From positions 1 through 64,000 of the forward strand of contig USBN01000004.1 of the NCBI GenBank assembly GCA_900552935.1: DNA of 64,000 nucleotides. Direction: 5' to 3'. The translations under genes were made by a program, and so were the position numbers. Below the pieces are notes generated by a model that saw only the letters and a list, made by a program, of their open reading frames with translations, searched no databases and had not been told where the DNA came from. The stretch comes from an uncultured Coriobacteriaceae bacterium (lineage in GTDB: Bacteria > Actinomycetota > Coriobacteriia > Coriobacteriales > Atopobiaceae). Below are positions 63,189 through 64,000 of this stretch, piece after piece (the stretch's first letter is position 1; every line of letters starts with the position of its first letter).

Positions 63189-64000
63189 GACTGGCCCTCC
63201 TTGAGCGTCGGGTCGATTGCGACCTCGCGAGCGTAGGCCTCGGCGACATCGGGCCTCGAAGAGACCCATGAGCCGAGCGTGCCACGCTCATTGGCGTCGA
63301 AGCCTTCCTGCAGTAGGACCGTCGCCTCGGAGGTAGCGAGGATGAGCTCGTCTTCGCTCCCGGGTGCGACGCAGATGCGGCAGAAGATGCCGTCCGGTAG
63401 GTCATCCTGGCGAGTGAGCGTGGTCCCCGCGTTGGGATATGCCGCTATGATCGCGCGAATCTCCTCCTCGGCGGCATCACGGTCCTCCCGCTTGAAGGCG
63501 AGGGCCATGCGCGCGAGGGAATACCAGGCGGCACCGGGCAGGGGGCCGTTGCCGGCGGCCTTGCGGGCATCGGCGTAAAGCGACGCGAACGCCTCTTCGT
63601 CCTCGAGCTTTGCGTATGCGATGGCGAGTGTGAGGCGCACGCCAACAGGGTCGCTCGGGTCGAGCTCGAGCGCCTCGTTGGCGAGCCGTATGCCAAGACG
63701 GTAGCGGCCGCAGACGAGCGCGTTGGATGCTTCGATGGCAATCCAACGGAGATAGGGGCGGAAGGCAAGCAACGTGGCGACATCCTTGAGGTTGCCCTCG
63801 GGAAGCTCGTATGAAGCCGCGTCGCGTTCACATGCCTCGCGAACGCCGGCGGCGTTGTCTGCGAGGTAACGGTGGTAGGCGGTGGGAGATCCGCTTGACG
63901 CGGCGGCAAGCATGCGGCGTGCGTCATGGCACGAGGGGTCTAGGTCGAGCGCCTCGTTGAGGCATTTGCGTGCTTCGAGGATGATCTTCTGCGCGACGGA
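63185..64000 (-). CDS. TPR-like hypothetical protein, 5' end outside the window
   Basis: The frame is open to the right edge, so the start is missing; the first residues visible are VAQKIILEARKCLNEALDLD, a clear TPR helix pair. Further TPR-like repeats include YRLGIRLANEALELDPSDPV and LTLAIAYAKLEDEEAFASLY. The second half resembles that of the downstream gene, suggesting a tandem duplication. No catalytic motif is seen. It overlaps the next gene by four bases. Confidence 0.7.
   Translation of the reverse strand, partial: SVAQKIILEARKCLNEALDLDPSCHDARRMLAAASSGSPTAYHRYLADNAAGVREACERDAASYELPEGNLKDVATLLAFRPYLRWIAIEASNALVCGRYRLGIRLANEALELDPSDPVGVRLTLAIAYAKLEDEEAFASLYADARKAAGNGPLPGAAWYSLARMALAFKREDRDAAEEEIRAIIAAYPNAGTTLTRQDDLPDGIFCRICVAPGSEDELILATSEATVLLQEGFDANERGTLGSWVSSRPDVAEAYAREVAIDPTLKEGQS

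Overview
The window is chromosomal DNA of a GC-rich, probably anaerobic actinobacterium, most like a gut member of the Coriobacteriia (Collinsella/Olsenella type). This placement is an inference. It rests on strong GC bias at third codon positions, a pyruvate:ferredoxin oxidoreductase, rubrerythrin, ECF-type transport, an LPXTG surface protein and a GlgC/GlgD glycogen pathway. Genes are dense, mostly on the + strand, and many junctions overlap (ATGA, GTGA, TAGTG). No rRNA, CRISPR array, prophage or plasmid function was seen.

Layout. 1-5829: the C-terminal part of pyruvate:ferredoxin oxidoreductase, then a short ORF coupled to a glycosyltransferase, a LytS-type soluble sensor kinase, a LytTR regulator and a YfcE-type phosphoesterase. 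5964-7412: a complete IS3-family (IS150-like) element inserted exactly in the loop of a 16-bp hairpin between convergent genes. 7522-16375: housekeeping genes (thioredoxin, glucose-6-phosphate isomerase, YcxB-like membrane protein, DEAD-box helicase, CapA-like protein, aminotransferase). 16649-21935: an accessory catabolic operon (SAF/UxaA two-part dehydratase, DapA-type aldolase, cyclase-family hydrolase, a lone PTS IIC domain) followed by an IclR regulator and preceded by tandem operator-like repeats.

22049-26014: a Trp-codon leader peptide with an intrinsic terminator ahead of an ECF transporter operon (S component, a shortened paralogue of it, a double ATPase, EcfT). This looks like a tryptophan importer controlled by attenuation. 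26013-27857: an LPXTG surface protein framed by two copies of a double-palindrome repeat. 27975-28085: SRP RNA, then a DedA protein. 29173-29396: an unassigned structured RNA candidate. 29531-35200: ROK glucokinase (minus strand), then dnaX-ebfC-recR and a membrane protein. 35338-38748: tRNA-Asp, HAD phosphatase, Rrf2 regulator, MutY-like glycosylase, rubrerythrin.

39356-59886: one long run of genes for glycogen metabolism (glgB, glgP, glgC, glgD, glgA, and a GH13-GH77 fusion), then mfd, a Gfo/Idh/MocA oxidoreductase, an SGNH hydrolase-MazG fusion, DivIC and Ppx/GppA. GlgC, GlgD and GlgA make ADP-glucose and linear glucan, GlgB branches it, and GlgP and the fusion protein recycle it. 59976-64000: tRNA-Leu, an orphan PTS IIB, an SdpR/SdpI pair without a toxin gene, tRNA-Glu and two overlapping TPR-like genes, the second running off the window.

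The best candidates for new biology are the attenuated Trp/ECF operon with its mini S-component, the RNA at 29173-29396, the catabolic operon whose PTS IIC has no IIB, and the SGNH-MazG fusion.
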